64,000 bases of DNA from NCBI GenBank assembly GCA_963818225.1, contig CAWFRO010000001.1, positions 1 through 64,000 of the forward strand, read 5' to 3'. Both the position numbers and the translations under genes were made by a program. This DNA is from Palsa-504 sp963818225. GTDB lineage: Bacteria > Actinomycetota > Actinomycetes > Streptosporangiales > Streptosporangiaceae. This document shows, in pieces, positions 62,865 to 64,000 of the stretch; positions within the stretch are counted from its first letter, which is position 1, and every line of letters begins with the position of its first letter. The notes beneath the pieces are model-generated. The model had not been told where the DNA came from and ran no database searches. It saw nothing but the letters and a program-made list of their open reading frames with translations.

Positions 62865-64000
62865 TCAGCCTGGGCTGGCCTCCTCCATCACCAGGACCGC
62901 TCCCTCGGTGTCGCCCTGGGCGCCGCCTTTCAGCGGCGAGCAGACCACCGTGCACGTGATCGTGCGCCCAATGCGATTGACGGCACCCACCTGGACCGGG
63001 CCGGTCCGCCGGCCAGACGCGAAGCACTGCTGCACAACGTCCCGCACGGCCGAGGTCGGCAACCCGAAGTCGAGTCTGAAGAAGGCCTGATTGCGTACCT
63101 CGTCGGCGCGCAGACCCCAGAGTTCCTCCGCTCCCTTGTTCCAGCTCCTGACCGTGAGCTCCGCGTCCAGTACCACCACCCCCCCGGCCACGCTCGACAG
63201 CACCCCCTCGAGAAAGGTCCGGGCCTCGTCGAGTTCGGCCGTGCGGAGCTGCAGCTCCTCGTTCATGGTCTCGAGCTCTTCGTTGCCGGACTGGAGTTCC
63301 TCGTTGGTGGTCTCGAGCTCCTCATTGGTCGACTGGAGTTCCTCGTTGGTGGTCTCGAGCTCCTCAATGCTTGACTGGAGTTCCTCGTTGGCGGTCTCCA
63401 GCTCCTCATTGGTCGACTGCAGTTCCTCGTGCGCCGTGTCCAGGTCTTCCTTACTGCGCCTGACCTCCAGCTGCAGCCGGGTGGTGGCGGAGGTGTCGAC
63501 GAACATCAGCAGCACCCCGGCACTCAGCCCGTCGCTGGCCCACAGTGGCTGAATGTGGATATCGAGATACTGGACCTCGGCGGGGCCTACCGGCCGCTCG
63601 ACGGCATTGACACGGACCACCCTGCGCTCGGCATAGGCCTGCTCGATCAGGGACCGCAGCTCGACCGGCCGGTAGGAGATCTCGAGATCACGGAACGGCC
63701 GGCCGAGATCGTGCGTGCTCATCCCGAACATGGCCCGCATCTGGTCGTTGAGCAGGATGACGTCACCCTCGGCGTCGAGGCCGGCGACGGCGAACGGAGC
63801 GGTGTCCAGGGCGAGATCCTGTAGCTGGCGTTTCCTGCTCGCTTCGCGCACTTCAAGGCCGCCGACGGCGTCGGGCCGCATCGGCACCGATTGGAACCTG
63901 GGCGCAGCGGTGCCGGGCCGCCGCCGGAAGATCCGCTGCCGCATGCTCACGACCTCGAACCGGTTACCGTCCGAGATCAGCATCTCGGCTTTGCCGAGAA
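62865..64000 (-). CDS. CheR-type methyltransferase-PAS signalling protein, C-terminal part, runs off the window
   Basis: The visible 377 residues begin in the end of a CheR methyltransferase domain (LGKAEMLISDGNRFEVVSMR). A PAS domain follows (LDTAPFAVAGLDAEGDVILL), then a long signalling coiled coil of EELQSTNEELET repeats (about 55 residues) and a second PAS domain (LSSVAGGVVVLDAELTVRSW). This is the layout of CheB/CheR-PAS fusion proteins; the methylesterase and kinase parts, if any, lie beyond the edge. No flagellar or chemotaxis genes are nearby, so it may serve another pathway. The open frame passes the edge without a start. Confidence 0.85.
   Translation of the reverse strand, partial: LGKAEMLISDGNRFEVVSMRQRIFRRRPGTAAPRFQSVPMRPDAVGGLEVREASRKRQLQDLALDTAPFAVAGLDAEGDVILLNDQMRAMFGMSTHDLGRPFRDLEISYRPVELRSLIEQAYAERRVVRVNAVERPVGPAEVQYLDIHIQPLWASDGLSAGVLLMFVDTSATTRLQLEVRRSKEDLDTAHEELQSTNEELETANEELQSSIEELETTNEELQSTNEELETTNEELQSGNEELETMNEELQLRTAELDEARTFLEGVLSSVAGGVVVLDAELTVRSWNKGAEELWGLRADEVRNQAFFRLDFGLPTSAVRDVVQQCFASGRRTGPVQVGAVNRIGRTITCTVVCSPLKGGAQGDTEGAVLVMEEASPG

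Noticed and set aside
63240..63430. Repeated CTCGAGCTC-type DNA as a mobile repeat
   Set aside because: It codes the in-frame heptads of the CheR-PAS coiled coil, a normal feature of that family.

Overview
The window is a stretch of high-GC actinobacterial chromosome. The evidence is the conserved order tRNA-tig-clpP1-clpP2-clpX-(membrane protein)-valS-folC-DUF4233-mreB-mreC-mreD-mrdA-rodA-(TIGR03960/TIGR03936 pair)-rne-rplU-rpmA-obgE-proB-nadD-rsfS-(phosphoglycerate mutase family), frequent GTG starts, ATGA/GTGA overlaps and several probable leaderless genes. The layout resembles Streptomyces, Streptosporangiales and Frankia relatives; I cannot name the genus from sequence alone. Compared with the usual order, ndk (between the DUF4233 gene and mreB) and proA (after proB) are absent.

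Region 1 (1-4.4 kb): the 3' half of a tRNA, a decayed AraC regulator fragment, a perfect 22-bp palindrome, a DUF4242 protein, a small exported protein, a large ATPase-LuxR regulator and a small four-helix membrane protein. Region 2 (4.4-37.7 kb) is the housekeeping core: protein folding and turnover (tig, clpP1P2X, with a ClgR-like site upstream of clpP1), a 720-residue membrane protein with fifteen PGYGQQ-type repeats, valS, folC, the cell-shape operon mreBCD-mrdA-rodA, a radical SAM pair, RNase E/G, L21/L27, Obg, glutamate 5-kinase, an M48 protease, NadD, RsfS and a histidine phosphatase. Region 3 (37.7-57.4 kb) is accessory and looks catabolic: a MarR gene divergent from a dehydrogenase over two matched operators, two CaiB/BaiF CoA-transferases, a thioesterase, two SDRs, a Gfo/Idh oxidoreductase, a zinc alcohol dehydrogenase, a PAS histidine kinase, a CX5R phosphatase, three tandem acyl-CoA dehydrogenases, a TetR regulator, a carboxymuconolactone decarboxylase-like protein and an MFS exporter. 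A shared 17-bp palindrome in front of the SDR, the dehydrogenase operon and the tetR gene suggests a single TetR regulon. Region 4 (57.4-64 kb): a glycosyltransferase, a PPK2 kinase and a signalling cluster (coiled-coil protein, two GAF-ANTAR proteins, the end of a CheR-PAS protein).

Two patterns run through the window. First, at least seven, probably eight, conserved genes, including the normally essential valS and mrdA, are broken by what look like single-base indels. Errors in the sequence are the most economical explanation, and broken reading frames here should be treated cautiously. Second, four genes end in a short tandem duplication that starts at or spans the stop codon, and several proteins carry in-frame 15-42 bp tandem repeats, so short tandem duplication seems unusually active. 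No CRISPR array, prophage, complete insertion sequence or rRNA was seen.
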